Positions 33,141 through 41,112 of a stretch of DNA of 64,000 bases are shown piece after piece (within the stretch, counting starts at the first letter, position 1; each line of letters starts with the position of its first letter). This DNA is from Streptococcus oralis Uo5 (lineage in GTDB: Bacteria; Bacillota; Bacilli; Lactobacillales; Streptococcaceae), in assembly GCF_000253155.1 (NCBI RefSeq), contig NC_015291.1, positions 62,001 to 126,000 of the forward strand. The letters are read 5' to 3'. The notes beneath the pieces are model-generated. The model worked only from the letters and a program-made list of their open reading frames with translations, was not told the origin of the DNA and did no database searches. Both the position numbers and the translations under genes were made by a program.

Positions 33141-33258
33141 TATAAGAAATATAATTTTAGAATGAGGTTATGAATATGAGTAACAGTCGAGCTTCACCAT
33201 TGAATTGATTTTGTTTCTAGAAAAAATCAATAATTAGAAAAAATAAGAGGTAAAAAAC

Positions 33259-33558
33259 ATGAATAAAGATGTACTAAAGTTTCTGAGAACAGAGACAGCT
33301 GAAAGAATTGCTCTCTATATTGATAAGGCTAATAGAGTTGAAGGTGATGTAATTCTACTCGCACCTAGTTCTCAAGATTTGGAAGATATTAAAAATGCTA
33401 TGTTTTCCAATCCTAATCTCGAGCTAAAAGTTGCGAGACTGGATGTGATGAAGAAAATAGCATATGCTTCTAATCGTACTCATTATAAAGATGGAACGAC
33501 TATCATGGATGACATCTCATCTGGTAAAATACATCGTCGCCCTAAAAGCTATATCTAA
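33259..33558 (+). CDS. Hypothetical IME protein (Tn916 Orf23-like position)
   Basis: 99-residue soluble protein, ribosome site AAGAGG. Mixed alpha/beta appearance: VLKFLRTETAERIALYIDKA, GDVILLAPSSQDLEDI, then a basic end (SGKIHRRPKSYI). It is the first of the transfer-related genes and holds the position of Orf22/Orf23-type proteins of Tn916, which are linked to conjugation control. Family assignment is by position only. Confidence 0.6.
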   Translation: MNKDVLKFLRTETAERIALYIDKANRVEGDVILLAPSSQDLEDIKNAMFSNPNLELKVARLDVMKKIAYASNRTHYKDGTTIMDDISSGKIHRRPKSYI

Positions 33559-33560
33559 TA

Positions 33561-33590
33561 AGGAAGGTTAATCCCTTTCCTTATTTTTGA
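33561..33590 (+). terminator. Possible attenuator
   Basis: Stem AAGGAAGG / CCTTTCCTT (with one bulge) followed by ATTTTT, between the 99-residue gene and the membrane-protein genes. Confidence 0.5.
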
Positions 33591-33606
33591 AAGGAAAATA
33601 ATAAAA

Positions 33607-33828
33607 ATGAAAGTTAATGAATACTTCTGGAGAACGAGCTGTCTTATACTGCTAATTGTTATGAGTTTCTTTGCAGGCTTCGGAGCCCGCTTGTCCTTCT
33701 CTTCTTACAATCCCTTTTTATCTGCGAAATTCGCTTTAGTAGTAGCTATGACAGTCTTTGTAGTTCAATTGTTAGCCATACTACCAGCCATGGTTAAAAG
33801 AGGAAATAAAAATGATAAAGAAATATAG
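33607..33828 (+). CDS. Small membrane protein of the IME (73 aa)
   Basis: Two hydrophobic helices (LILLIVMSFFAGFGARLSF and AKFALVVAMTVFVVQLLAIL) and a short basic tail. Ribosome site GAAAGGAAA. It overlaps the next small membrane gene by 17 bp. Small membrane proteins upstream of a coupling protein are common in Tn916/ICESt3-like modules and may assist it. No named family. Confidence 0.65.
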   Translation: MKVNEYFWRTSCLILLIVMSFFAGFGARLSFSSYNPFLSAKFALVVAMTVFVVQLLAILPAMVKRGNKNDKEI

Positions 33829-34021
33829 ATTTTGCTTTTTTTGTATATTCGTCTTTACTCTTTTATCAGTGTATGCCCCTACAGGATTTGGGTCAGCCCT
33901 TAGTGTGCTGTTTTCAATTTTAGCCTTCCTTTTCTTTTTGGCGTTCCTTTTTTATTGGGGAAGAGTTAAATTAATTTCGCTTTCTCTTATTATCAAGGAT
34001 ATCAGAAATAAAATGAGGTAA
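33812..34021 (+). CDS. Small membrane protein of the IME (69 aa)
   Basis: Two hydrophobic helices (FCIFVFTLLSVYA and LSVLFSILAFLFFLAFLFYW) between basic ends (MIKKYR, IIKDIRNKMR). Start lies inside the previous gene after AGAGGAAAT. Its stop is 3 bp before the coupling-protein start. Probably a co-translated membrane partner of the coupling protein; function unknown. Confidence 0.65.
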   Translation: MIKKYRFCFFCIFVFTLLSVYAPTGFGSALSVLFSILAFLFFLAFLFYWGRVKLISLSLIIKDIRNKMR

Positions 34022-34024
34022 AAT

Positions 34025-35365
34025 ATGTTCCATATAAATCGTAGGGTTTCTCTTTGCGAGTCATATATTTTATCAACAGCCTTAATGAAGACTTGTTATT
34101 GGGCTTGTATACTATCTCAAGTTTTTATATTTATTTTATTGGTTTTAATCTTTAATATTTCAGGGATTTTATTACTACTGCTTGTAGGATTAGAAATTGT
34201 CATCGCTAATAAACTTATATCAAAGCTGAGTGAAGTATACAATAGAATACAGCCCATCCTTGCTATACGTGAACAATTAATCTTCCTACTTGAATCTAAC
34301 AACCTGTTTATATCTTCTTCTGAAGGGGCTGTAGTTCGTTCCGTGGTTCTTGACTTTTCTATAGATGAGGAATACATAGTTGTTTATGCTCATGTTATGG
34401 GTGATAATTTCTCTAATAAGGTTTCAGAGTTAGATGTATATTTGAGTGCTTGTTTGAATTTAAATTTGGAACAAAAATTAAAGAGTCCTAGTTTTACTAA
34501 GTACATATTCAGAAGATATCCTGAGAAAAGGATTTCTTGGGAGGAGACTCTAAAAACAACAAGGATTACAATTTCCGATAGCGTTGGCTTCCAGCTTGGT
34601 TCTCCGCCCCACGTCCTTTTGGCAGGCTCGACGAAGTCAGGAAAAACGGTAATGATAGAGAACCTTGTGGCTCAATACTTAACTTTAGGGGCTGAAATAA
34701 AATTGCTTGACCCTAAAAATGGCGACTTGAGTTGGCTAGTTGGTAAGAAGCTAGAAGATAGATTAGGCTATAAAGTAGTTTATAATTCTCCCTTTCAAAT
34801 TTCTGGTGCCCTTCGTGAGGCTGTCTTGGAAATGAATAGACGCTTTCAGATTATGGCAGATAACCCAGATATATATGTTTCTAAAGGGAAGGTTTTGTCT
34901 TGGGCTGATGTTAAGGGGAATTACCCTCTTGTAGTAGTACTTGATGAAGGGATTGCCTTTAAAACCGAGGCCGAGACGTTTAAAGAAGGGAAACAAGCCT
35001 ATCAAGAGGCAATGTCAAATCTTGGGAGTCTCTTGGTAAAATCACGCCAAGCTTCAATAGAGGTGATAATCGGTTTACAGAGGGCCTCAAGTGACTTCAT
35101 TCCGACATATATGAGACAAAACTTTGGAGTAGCTCTCTTGTTGGGGTCAACTACTGCTGATTCAGATTCTTGTCGCATGATGTTTTCAAGTCAAGAGATT
35201 GATTATAAGACTTGTGGTATTGGCGAAGGATATTGCCAAATAGATGGGGTGCTTCCTACGCCTAAGTTTGTAGAGACACCGTTCAAGTCTGACGAACTAG
35301 ACTTTGAAGCATATTTTGATGAAGCTTGTGATAGGTATATGAGGATGCGAAATGAACGAAATTAG
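34025..35365 (+). CDS. FtsK/SpoIIIE-type coupling protein (TcpA/Orf21-like)
   Basis: 446-residue DNA-transfer ATPase that brings the relaxase-DNA complex to a conjugation channel. Two N-terminal membrane helices (about residues 22-65) precede the motor domain. Walker A is AGSTKSGKT near residue 205, with LLDPKNGDLSWL shortly after and Walker B YPLVVVLDEG. KSRQASIEVIIGLQRASSDF and the ending with GEGYCQI are typical FtsK-like motifs. In Tn916 the equivalent is Orf21. It is placed ahead of the relaxase gene, as in MobT-type elements. Confidence 0.9.
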   Translation: MFHINRRVSLCESYILSTALMKTCYWACILSQVFIFILLVLIFNISGILLLLLVGLEIVIANKLISKLSEVYNRIQPILAIREQLIFLLESNNLFISSSEGAVVRSVVLDFSIDEEYIVVYAHVMGDNFSNKVSELDVYLSACLNLNLEQKLKSPSFTKYIFRRYPEKRISWEETLKTTRITISDSVGFQLGSPPHVLLAGSTKSGKTVMIENLVAQYLTLGAEIKLLDPKNGDLSWLVGKKLEDRLGYKVVYNSPFQISGALREAVLEMNRRFQIMADNPDIYVSKGKVLSWADVKGNYPLVVVLDEGIAFKTEAETFKEGKQAYQEAMSNLGSLLVKSRQASIEVIIGLQRASSDFIPTYMRQNFGVALLLGSTTADSDSCRMMFSSQEIDYKTCGIGEGYCQIDGVLPTPKFVETPFKSDELDFEAYFDEACDRYMRMRNERN

Positions 35366-35489
35366 TGTTGTTGTCAAGTTATCGAATGGCAGTTTAATGG
35401 GTGCTACTGAATGTGATGAAAATCCTTATAAAGCATTGTTAAAAATTTTACAAGTAGTCCATATGCAAATTGTAGATGAATTAGAATAA
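35352..35489 (+). CDS. 45-residue IME protein overlapping the coupling-protein gene
   Basis: Small frame that starts 14 bp before the coupling-protein stop (ATGAACGAAATT) and ends at 35489. The product is MNEISVVVKLSNGSLMGA, then TECDENPYKALLKILQVV and an acidic end. A GAGGATGCG stretch upstream may serve as ribosome site. It fits the tight spacing of the operon (next gene 18 bp on). Function unknown, and it could be spurious. Confidence 0.5.
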   Translation: MNEISVVVKLSNGSLMGATECDENPYKALLKILQVVHMQIVDELE

Positions 35490-35507
35490 TGTAAGGTGGT
35501 ATTTGAA

Positions 35508-35792
35508 ATGCTGTTGAAGCATATTTGCGAGGTATGTGAAAAAAGTGAAATCATTGATTCAGATTTAGCTTTTGATAAAGGATGGGAATATCCTCCGATA
35601 ATGGGTAGTTTTAGGATTTTATCCCCCAGAACCTGCCCTAATTGTACGATTGAAAACACTTTATGGTGGGCGTTAGCTATAGAGGGTAAGCCTCTTGAAA
35701 ATTTATCAAAAAGGCAAATAGAGGTATTAACGAGGATAAACAATGAACCTCTGAGTATTTTACCAAATTCAGATGACGGTCTTTCGAGCTAG
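35508..35792 (+). CDS. Cysteine-rich (zinc-ribbon-like) IME protein
   Basis: 94 residues from the ATG at 35508 (AAGGTGG lies 10 bp upstream; an in-frame GTG at 35496 is the alternative). Two CxxC knuckles, HICEVCEKS near the start and RTCPNCTIE near residue 47, suggest a zinc ribbon. A WWALAIEGKPLENLSKRQIE helix follows. It is in the transfer operon between the coupling protein and the putative oriT. Role unknown; DNA or RNA binding is plausible. Confidence 0.6.
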   Translation: MLLKHICEVCEKSEIIDSDLAFDKGWEYPPIMGSFRILSPRTCPNCTIENTLWWALAIEGKPLENLSKRQIEVLTRINNEPLSILPNSDDGLSS

Positions 35793-36047
35793 CAAAATAG
35801 GGACGATTGCCCAGGAGGGGCAGAATCGAGCGGAGCGTTCTTCTTTTTTGCTAGGGAGAAAGAGCCAACCGACTGCTTGCAGGAGGTCAGAAAAAACAGC
35901 CCCAGTACTAATAGGGGGTGCACACATACATGAAATGTACTCTAAACCCTTGGTACGTAAGGGGTTACGGCTTTCTAGTTGTACCAAGAGGTCGCAAACT
36001 CTTGGGAGAGTAAGGATGAGAGGTGTTTTCATGTAGGATACGGAATT
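35793..36047. other. Candidate origin of transfer (oriT) between coupling protein and relaxase
   Basis: A GC-richer non-coding block with several inverted repeats: CTTGGTAC (35949-35956) with GTACCAAG (35981-35988), and AACCC (35945-35949) with GGGTT (35962-35966), around TGGTACGTAAGGGGTTACGG. It lies just upstream of a relaxase operon, where Tn916 and related MobT elements keep oriT. Both strands happen to be open for 87 codons, which is typical for base-composition bias rather than coding. Confidence 0.55.
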
Positions 36048-36061
36048 AAAGGAGAAAAAAT

Positions 36062-36481
36062 ATGGTTTACAATATGACAGATAAAAACATTAAAATTGGA
36101 TTGCTTGACCTTGAAATGTCACAGTTTGATATTCCTAAGAAAGTAGTGATTTTGTCAGTTAAGGTGAACAACAAATACAAAGAAGTCAACGGTGAAAACG
36201 TGAAGACAGATGAAGTAAGTAAAATTACTTCTACTGTGCTTGACGCTGACAAAGTGAAAGTTCTAACTGAAATGGGAATTTCTACTGATGACTTAAAAGC
36301 CATTAACCTAGAAATTATCGGAAATCTGGATAAGATTGCAAAACTTGCTCAAAATGATGCTTTGTTGAATGTTTCTGTTGAATTGATTCGGCCTAAGGTT
36401 CGACTGGCTTGGAATATGGCTAGAAGTAATTGGGCAGGTGTAAAAATTGTGTGTGAGGATATTAAAGTTCTAGGAGAATAA
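36062..36481 (+). CDS. Hypothetical IME protein upstream of the relaxase
   Basis: 139-residue soluble protein; ribosome site AAAGGAG 7 bp before ATG. Its repetitive Lys/Val-rich N-terminal half (VVILSVKVNNKYKEVNGEN) looks like beta strands, and the second half has LDKIAKLAQNDALLNVSVEL. It sits 4 bp before the relaxase gene, so it is probably an accessory protein for nicking or single-strand DNA binding. That role is inferred from position. Confidence 0.65.
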   Translation: MVYNMTDKNIKIGLLDLEMSQFDIPKKVVILSVKVNNKYKEVNGENVKTDEVSKITSTVLDADKVKVLTEMGISTDDLKAINLEIIGNLDKIAKLAQNDALLNVSVELIRPKVRLAWNMARSNWAGVKIVCEDIKVLGE

Positions 36482-36485
36482 TCCT

Positions 36486-37529
36486 ATGAATACAGTCAGA
36501 ATAGATTATTTTGCTGTGACTGTTAAGGATGTTCCGCCAGAAAGAGTTCTGACAGACATCCTTCTGATTCCTCTTGAAAACTTTACCTTGAATGATTGGG
36601 GCATAAATAAGTATAAGCAACATTATTCTTGTTCAGAAATTAAGGTGTATTTTAATGTTGATAGACTTTCTATGGGTGTATTTATCGAATTAAAAGGGCA
36701 AGGTTGTCGTCAATATGAAGAATTTTTAAACAGTAACGAAAATAATTGGATTGCTTTAATAAGTCGTTTATATCATCATAATGCCAACTTTACTAGACTA
36801 GATATTGCCCACGACATATTTGACGGTAGCTTAAATGTTCAACGAATATATGACTATTGCAAGAAAGGATTATGTATCTCGAAAGCCAAACACTTTGAAT
36901 ATCATGAGAAATCAGTTCTAGATTCTGGTGAGCGTGTAGGGGAAACAGTTGTAATAGGTTCACGAGGTAATCAGCAGTGGTGCATATATAATAAACGCAT
37001 GGAGCAACTTGGTAAGCAAGAGCTTGTAGAAGTTCCGTCTTGGATTCGCGCAGAACTTAGATGTTGGCAGGAAAAAGCCAATATTATTGCGGAGCAGTTG
37101 TTTCTAAAGCGTCCTTTATCATCTATCTATTTTGAGGCTATCAATGGTCATTATCGCTTTGTTCGTTCAAATGCGACAGATAGCAATCATTGGAGAAGAA
37201 AAAAAGTCAAGTGGTGGATAGATTATCTAGGAACTGAAAATCAGACAGTTCTTAGTATTACAAGGGCTAAAACGACACTACGCCAGTCTGAGGCTTGGAC
37301 AGAGAAACAAGTTGCGAAAACATTAGCAAAAGTCTATATTGCAAAGTATCAGGCCTATGATGTTCAAAAGGCGGAAGATTATATTCAAAGCTTACTCAAA
37401 GAGGGACTTTCAAGGCTAACTGATAATGATGAAAAGGATATAGAACAATATATAAGAGAACAGAATAGTTCCCAACTTTGGGGACAAAAAAGACGACTTG
37501 AGAATAAGTCGCCTCTAAAAATTAACTAA
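36486..37529 (+). CDS. MobT/Rep_trans-type relaxase
   Basis: 347-residue protein of the replication-initiation-factor (Rep_trans) family used as conjugative relaxase by Tn916 (Orf20) and ICESt3-like elements. Family marks are VRIDYFAVTVKD at the start, the metal/HUH-less catalytic region NANFTRLDIAHDIFDG, the GETVVIGSRGNQQWCIYNK segment with the likely tyrosine, and the WIRAELRCWQEKAN segment. Usual lengths are 330-410, so it is complete. It would nick oriT just upstream and is the main mobilisation enzyme. Confidence 0.88.
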   Translation: MNTVRIDYFAVTVKDVPPERVLTDILLIPLENFTLNDWGINKYKQHYSCSEIKVYFNVDRLSMGVFIELKGQGCRQYEEFLNSNENNWIALISRLYHHNANFTRLDIAHDIFDGSLNVQRIYDYCKKGLCISKAKHFEYHEKSVLDSGERVGETVVIGSRGNQQWCIYNKRMEQLGKQELVEVPSWIRAELRCWQEKANIIAEQLFLKRPLSSIYFEAINGHYRFVRSNATDSNHWRRKKVKWWIDYLGTENQTVLSITRAKTTLRQSEAWTEKQVAKTLAKVYIAKYQAYDVQKAEDYIQSLLKEGLSRLTDNDEKDIEQYIREQNSSQLWGQKRRLENKSPLKIN

Positions 37530-37562
37530 CTAGATTATAGCATAAGAAAGGAAAGTATTCCA

Positions 37563-37811
37563 ATGATAGAGCTTAAGACAAAGTCAGACTATGATTTAAC
37601 TAAAAATTGGTATCGGAAGAAAGATTTTTTAGACGAACTTTGGAAGGGTATGAAATTACCTACATTGGATCACTATATTCGTCAAATGAGAAATAGTCCA
37701 TATTCTTTTGGAATTTGTGGAACCCATGGGAATGTCTTTATTCATGCGGAGGTGTTTAAAGATTGGTTTGATTATAAGATTTTCCATGAAAATGAGGCAG
37801 TTATAGCTTAG
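37563..37811 (+). CDS. Putative excisionase
   Basis: 82-residue protein between relaxase and integrase. The pattern WYRKKDFLDELWKGMKLPT, then HYIRQMRNSPYSFGI and FIHAEVFKDWFDYK resembles small winged-helix excisionases of IMEs. The position directly upstream of the integrase (15 bp) is the classic place for xis. No direct proof. Confidence 0.65.
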   Translation: MIELKTKSDYDLTKNWYRKKDFLDELWKGMKLPTLDHYIRQMRNSPYSFGICGTHGNVFIHAEVFKDWFDYKIFHENEAVIA

Positions 37812-37826
37812 TATAAGGGGGTAAAA

Positions 37827-39323
37827 ATGAAGGTAGGTAAGACTACTCGAGTTCTGACTGTTTATCAATGGAAACCAGACCCTTCTAAAAAAGGAAATGT
37901 GCTTGTTAAGTTTGCAATGAGATATACTCATCCTTTGATAACAAAAAGTCGTTATAAGTACCTTACAAGGGGAGAAAATAAAGGGTGGTATACGACTAAG
38001 GCAATACCAACAGGAAAGGACAGTAAGGGACATGAGAAGTTACTTATTTCTGATATAAAGAATAGTCAGCTGATTACAAAAGTTTCAAAGATACTAAATG
38101 AAATGATTGATGAAACTGTATTAGATTTGACTGGAGAAAAACCAAAGAAATTAGAGCCTAGTAAAACTTTATGCCTCAAAGAGATAGCTAGACCGTATGA
38201 TGAAAACAACGAATTATACGGTTTAGCTTTTAAGTGGTGGGTCAATCGTGTTAAGCCTGCCAAGAATACTCTAAAGACTAGAGTTAGTGTTTATAACCAG
38301 CATATTTCCCCATATTTCAACGAAAATATGAGCCTTAAACAGTTCTGTATGGAACAGGAAAAAATGCAAGATATTATAAATAATGCAAGTGAGGGAACTT
38401 CAAAGAACATTCATATCTATCTTAAAATGATATTTGATTGGGCAGTAGAACAAGGAAAATTAACAGCGTCGCAACACCCTATTTTGAATAAGAGGGTTAA
38501 GCGTAAGACACTAACAAGTGCAGAGGAGCAGGCGAAACTCAGGGAAGATATAGCTGAAAAATATCTTGAAGTTGAAGAAGCTAATCAAGTATTTAAGATT
38601 ATTGAAAACTGGACTAAGCGACATAATAATGAACTAGTTGCTGATGTACTCAGAATTATCTACTTGACAGGAATGAGACCGAGTGAAGCATTAGGTTTGA
38701 ATGAAGATGTTTTAGATTTCAAGAATAAACTCATTAAGATTCATTGGCAGAGGGCAAGCCATAATAAGACTGACAAAGAAATGGCAGAAGAAGGCTTGCG
38801 TGATGAGAAGGAACGATATAGAGCAATTCTAAAAACTAAAGAAAGCGTTAGAACTATTCCAATGTCACCAAAAGTAGAACAAATTTTATTGAAATATATT
38901 GAAAGAAATAAGTTTCAAGCTAGATTCAATCCGACTTATCATGATATGGGATATATCTTTACTAGAGTATACATAAAGGGGAAGAATCAGCAGGGGAGTC
39001 CATTGTATCATACAGAAATTTCAATGTTTTTAAGAGGAGGAACTAGTCAGTCTGCAAAGTATAATAAGAAAAGTGGGAAATCCTATAAGGATATTGACGA
39101 CCTAGTCGATTTTGGTAGACCTGTTCACATAGTTCCCCATATGTTCCGACATAGTTTTGTTTCAGTCATGGCTGATAAGAATGTAAGCCTAAACGTTATT
39201 CGAGAGTTTGTGGGACATTCAGAAGATAGTAGAGAAATAGAAAAAATTTATCTTCATGTCATGCAAAAAGGAAAACATAAGATTGAACAAGCTATGGTAG
39301 ATTTGGCTGAAATAATTACTTGA
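37827..39323 (+). CDS. int: Tyrosine integrase of the IME
   Basis: 498-residue tyrosine recombinase with an N-terminal arm-binding region, a core-binding SAM-like domain (about 120-225, KWWVNRVKPAKNTLKTRVS) and a catalytic domain. Catalytic residues are seen in YLTGMRPSEALGL (Arg), the PHMFRHSFVS box (His, Arg), EFVGHSED (His) and the nucleophile in IEKIYLHVMQKG (Tyr). All key residues are present, so it is likely active. It integrates at the 3' end of rpmG, judged by the flanking repeats. A ribosome site (AAGGGGG) precedes it. Confidence 0.92.
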   Translation: MKVGKTTRVLTVYQWKPDPSKKGNVLVKFAMRYTHPLITKSRYKYLTRGENKGWYTTKAIPTGKDSKGHEKLLISDIKNSQLITKVSKILNEMIDETVLDLTGEKPKKLEPSKTLCLKEIARPYDENNELYGLAFKWWVNRVKPAKNTLKTRVSVYNQHISPYFNENMSLKQFCMEQEKMQDIINNASEGTSKNIHIYLKMIFDWAVEQGKLTASQHPILNKRVKRKTLTSAEEQAKLREDIAEKYLEVEEANQVFKIIENWTKRHNNELVADVLRIIYLTGMRPSEALGLNEDVLDFKNKLIKIHWQRASHNKTDKEMAEEGLRDEKERYRAILKTKESVRTIPMSPKVEQILLKYIERNKFQARFNPTYHDMGYIFTRVYIKGKNQQGSPLYHTEISMFLRGGTSQSAKYNKKSGKSYKDIDDLVDFGRPVHIVPHMFRHSFVSVMADKNVSLNVIREFVGHSEDSREIEKIYLHVMQKGKHKIEQAMVDLAEIIT

Positions 39324-39342
39324 TTTATCTTCACCAGTTGAG

Positions 39343-39405
39343 ATTCAGTTGTTTTGTTAAAATCAAACGAAAAAAGCCTTTGAAACTTTGATTTCATAGG
39401 CCTTT
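39343..39405. repeat. 63-bp direct repeat, copy 1 (element right-end type, with terminator)
   Basis: Starts ATTCAGTTG 20 bp after the integrase stop and includes a terminator-like hairpin (GCCTTTGAAA and TTTCATAGGC). It matches 40874-40936 at about 54 of 63 positions. Two CAGTTG motifs 11 bp apart (39335 and 39346) could be integrase arm sites. Confidence 0.75.
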
Positions 39406-39410
39406 AATTA

Positions 39411-40793
39411 TTATTTTAGTATTCTTACTATGATTATGAATATAGAAATAACAATAATACTAACTAAACTTATCAATAAAATCTCAATGTTATTAGTAAA
39501 GATATTTATTACTTGAAGAACAGATACGGAAGCAATAATAAAAAGTATGGCTTCCATAAGTTTAGTATTTCTTAATTCATTAAATTGATATTTTTCCTTA
39601 ATCAAGTCATATTCCTCTTGCTTTACTTTTTCCACATATTCATCGTGAATGAAATCAGAATGTTCTTTAAGATGATTAAAAAGTTCAAAAATGGCTATAA
39701 AATTCAGTCTGTACATAAAAACATATGATTTTTTATAATTGTGAGCCCATTCATTAAACTGAATAAGATGTTTTTCATTTGAAAGGTGGAATTTTTCAAG
39801 TCCGTCCATAATAGTTTCTTCAAGGCAAACTAATTGAAAAAAAGGAGTAGCCGAAGCTAAAAAGAAGCTAGCTTGTTGTAGAAAATTGGACTCAAAATTA
39901 TTAGAATTATTGTTATTCCAGATGACATAATTAGAACCTTTGTTTATGTAGTTAATGTATTCTAAATCAAAATAGTCTGTTCTGTAATATTTTGATTTAT
40001 TCATAGAGGATAGAGCTTGTGAAGTATATGGAGCGTTAATCATCCAAGTATACAATTTGTCTTTTTTAAAGAATTCTAATTTATTCATATCTTTCATATT
40101 AGTAATGAAATGAAGTGTAAAAAAACGTTCGCTTAATTGAATGCCTCCGCTTATTGAAGATAATTCTTTTTTTATATAATTTAAAATATCATCTAACTGT
40201 TGAGAAGAGTCCAAAGAGTATGATTTGTTTCGCTTTTTAAAATCAGGAAAGAGTTTGGCTATCATTTTGGTATACGGGTGTTGAAAGTCGACATCATAAA
40301 AAGAGTCTCTCAAATCCTCAAATAAATCAATTACTATTGATCCATTTTGATATACGGTAAGTGTGACAAAGTAGAGGTATATTTTGCTCTCTTTACCAAA
40401 TTCTATAAGAGGAGTGAACACAAATTTAATAAATTGATTACTCTCTGTGCTATATAACCATTTTTGCTTTTCCTTCTCAAGTTTGATAAAGTATAAGTCA
40501 AGATAGTCATTGGTCTTTTTATCAATCGCATCTTTCAAATGATGTATTTTAGAGGGGATATTCCAAAATTTATTTTTTTTAGCAATAAGTTGGTTATCTT
40601 TAGTACCTATTAAAATCATTATCGTGGCAGGATGATTTTCAAATTTATTGGTAATAATTTGTGTTAACTTTTTATTATCAATTTTATATAGGTCTGTACT
40701 TAACATATAAAAAGAAGTTATTTTAAATTCTTTGATTTTTTTAGAGACTTCAGAAATTTTTTCTCCCCAATTAATATTGATAGTCTTCTTCAT
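39411..40793 (-). CDS. 460-residue membrane protein with CorA-like topology, cargo gene
   Basis: Unrecognised protein on the opposite strand to the IME genes. The start at 40793 follows AAGGAG; an ATG 24 bp upstream is also in frame. About 390 residues are soluble and Lys/Asn/Phe-rich, with a long helical stretch near 380-410 (EEYDLIKEKYQFNELRNTKL). Two membrane helices then end the protein (EAILFIIASVSVLQVINIF and LLISLVSIIVISIFIIIV). A long cytosolic domain, long helix and two terminal helices is the layout of CorA-type proteins, but the GMN motif is absent. Being lone cargo in a mobile element suggests defence or abortive infection; that is inference. Confidence 0.75.
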   Translation of the reverse strand: MKKTININWGEKISEVSKKIKEFKITSFYMLSTDLYKIDNKKLTQIITNKFENHPATIMILIGTKDNQLIAKKNKFWNIPSKIHHLKDAIDKKTNDYLDLYFIKLEKEKQKWLYSTESNQFIKFVFTPLIEFGKESKIYLYFVTLTVYQNGSIVIDLFEDLRDSFYDVDFQHPYTKMIAKLFPDFKKRNKSYSLDSSQQLDDILNYIKKELSSISGGIQLSERFFTLHFITNMKDMNKLEFFKKDKLYTWMINAPYTSQALSSMNKSKYYRTDYFDLEYINYINKGSNYVIWNNNNSNNFESNFLQQASFFLASATPFFQLVCLEETIMDGLEKFHLSNEKHLIQFNEWAHNYKKSYVFMYRLNFIAIFELFNHLKEHSDFIHDEYVEKVKQEEYDLIKEKYQFNELRNTKLMEAILFIIASVSVLQVINIFTNNIEILLISLVSIIVISIFIIIVRILK

Positions 40794-40862
40794 ACTAGGC
40801 TCCTTGATGATTTTCAAAATAATTATATCAAAAATATTCCCCTACTTGATATGAACAATCAT

Positions 40863-40936
40863 ATTCAGTTAAAATTCAGTTATATTGCTAAAATTAAAAG
40901 AAAAAAGCCATTGAAACGTTGATTTCATAGGCTTTT
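40863..40936. repeat. 63-bp direct repeat, copy 2, with tandem ATTCAGTTA motifs
   Basis: Copy 2 of the repeat (40874-40936) lies 11 bp before the rpmG stop and also forms a terminator hairpin (GCCATTGAAA and TTTCATAGGC). ATTCAGTTA occurs at 40863 and 40874, 11 bp apart. Together with copy 1 it brackets the 460-residue cargo gene. Confidence 0.75.
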
Positions 40937-40947
40937 ACTGTGTTAAA

Positions 40948-41097
40948 TTACTTAACTTCTGTAAACACAACGTGTTTGCGAAGTTTTGGTGAGTATTTCT
41001 TCAATTGAAGACGGTCTGGAGTGTTACGTTTGTTTTTAGAAGTAAGGTACAAGCGTTCACCAGATTCTTTGTGTTCAAGTGTGATATTTACGCGCAT
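40948..41097 (-). CDS. rpmG: 50S ribosomal protein L33
   Basis: 49 residues: begins [11 protein letters not shown] and ends KHVVFTEVK. The sequence [17 protein letters not shown] is typical of L33. This version lacks the zinc-binding cysteines (C- type), as is common for one of the streptococcal paralogues. The last 15 bp are the attachment core for the IME, which leaves the coding sequence intact. It is co-transcribed with rpmF, 15 bp apart. Confidence 0.95.
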
Positions 41098-41112
41098 GGC
41101 ATCTCCCTTCTA

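Larger units (their letters stand above)
32375..40962. mobile_element. Integrative mobilizable element (IME) in rpmG with MobT relaxase
   Basis: Bounded by 15-bp direct repeats made from the rpmG 3' end. It holds, in order, small unknown genes, a TcpA/FtsK-type coupling protein, a candidate oriT, a MobT/Rep_trans relaxase, a likely excisionase, a tyrosine integrase and one cargo gene on the opposite strand. No VirB4, VirB6 or peptidoglycan hydrolase of a conjugation channel is present, so it must be mobilised by a helper such as a Tn916-family element. Base composition is lower in GC than the flanks. Confidence 0.8.

Noticed and set aside
35773-36036. Overlapping 87-codon frames on both strands between coupling protein and relaxase
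   Set aside because: No suitable ribosome site or recognisable product on either strand; the block has inverted repeats and the position of an oriT, so base composition explains the open frames better.
32390-40947. Full integrative conjugative element (ICE)
   Set aside because: Coupling protein, relaxase and integrase are present but there is no VirB4-like ATPase, channel protein or cell-wall hydrolase; the element is an IME.
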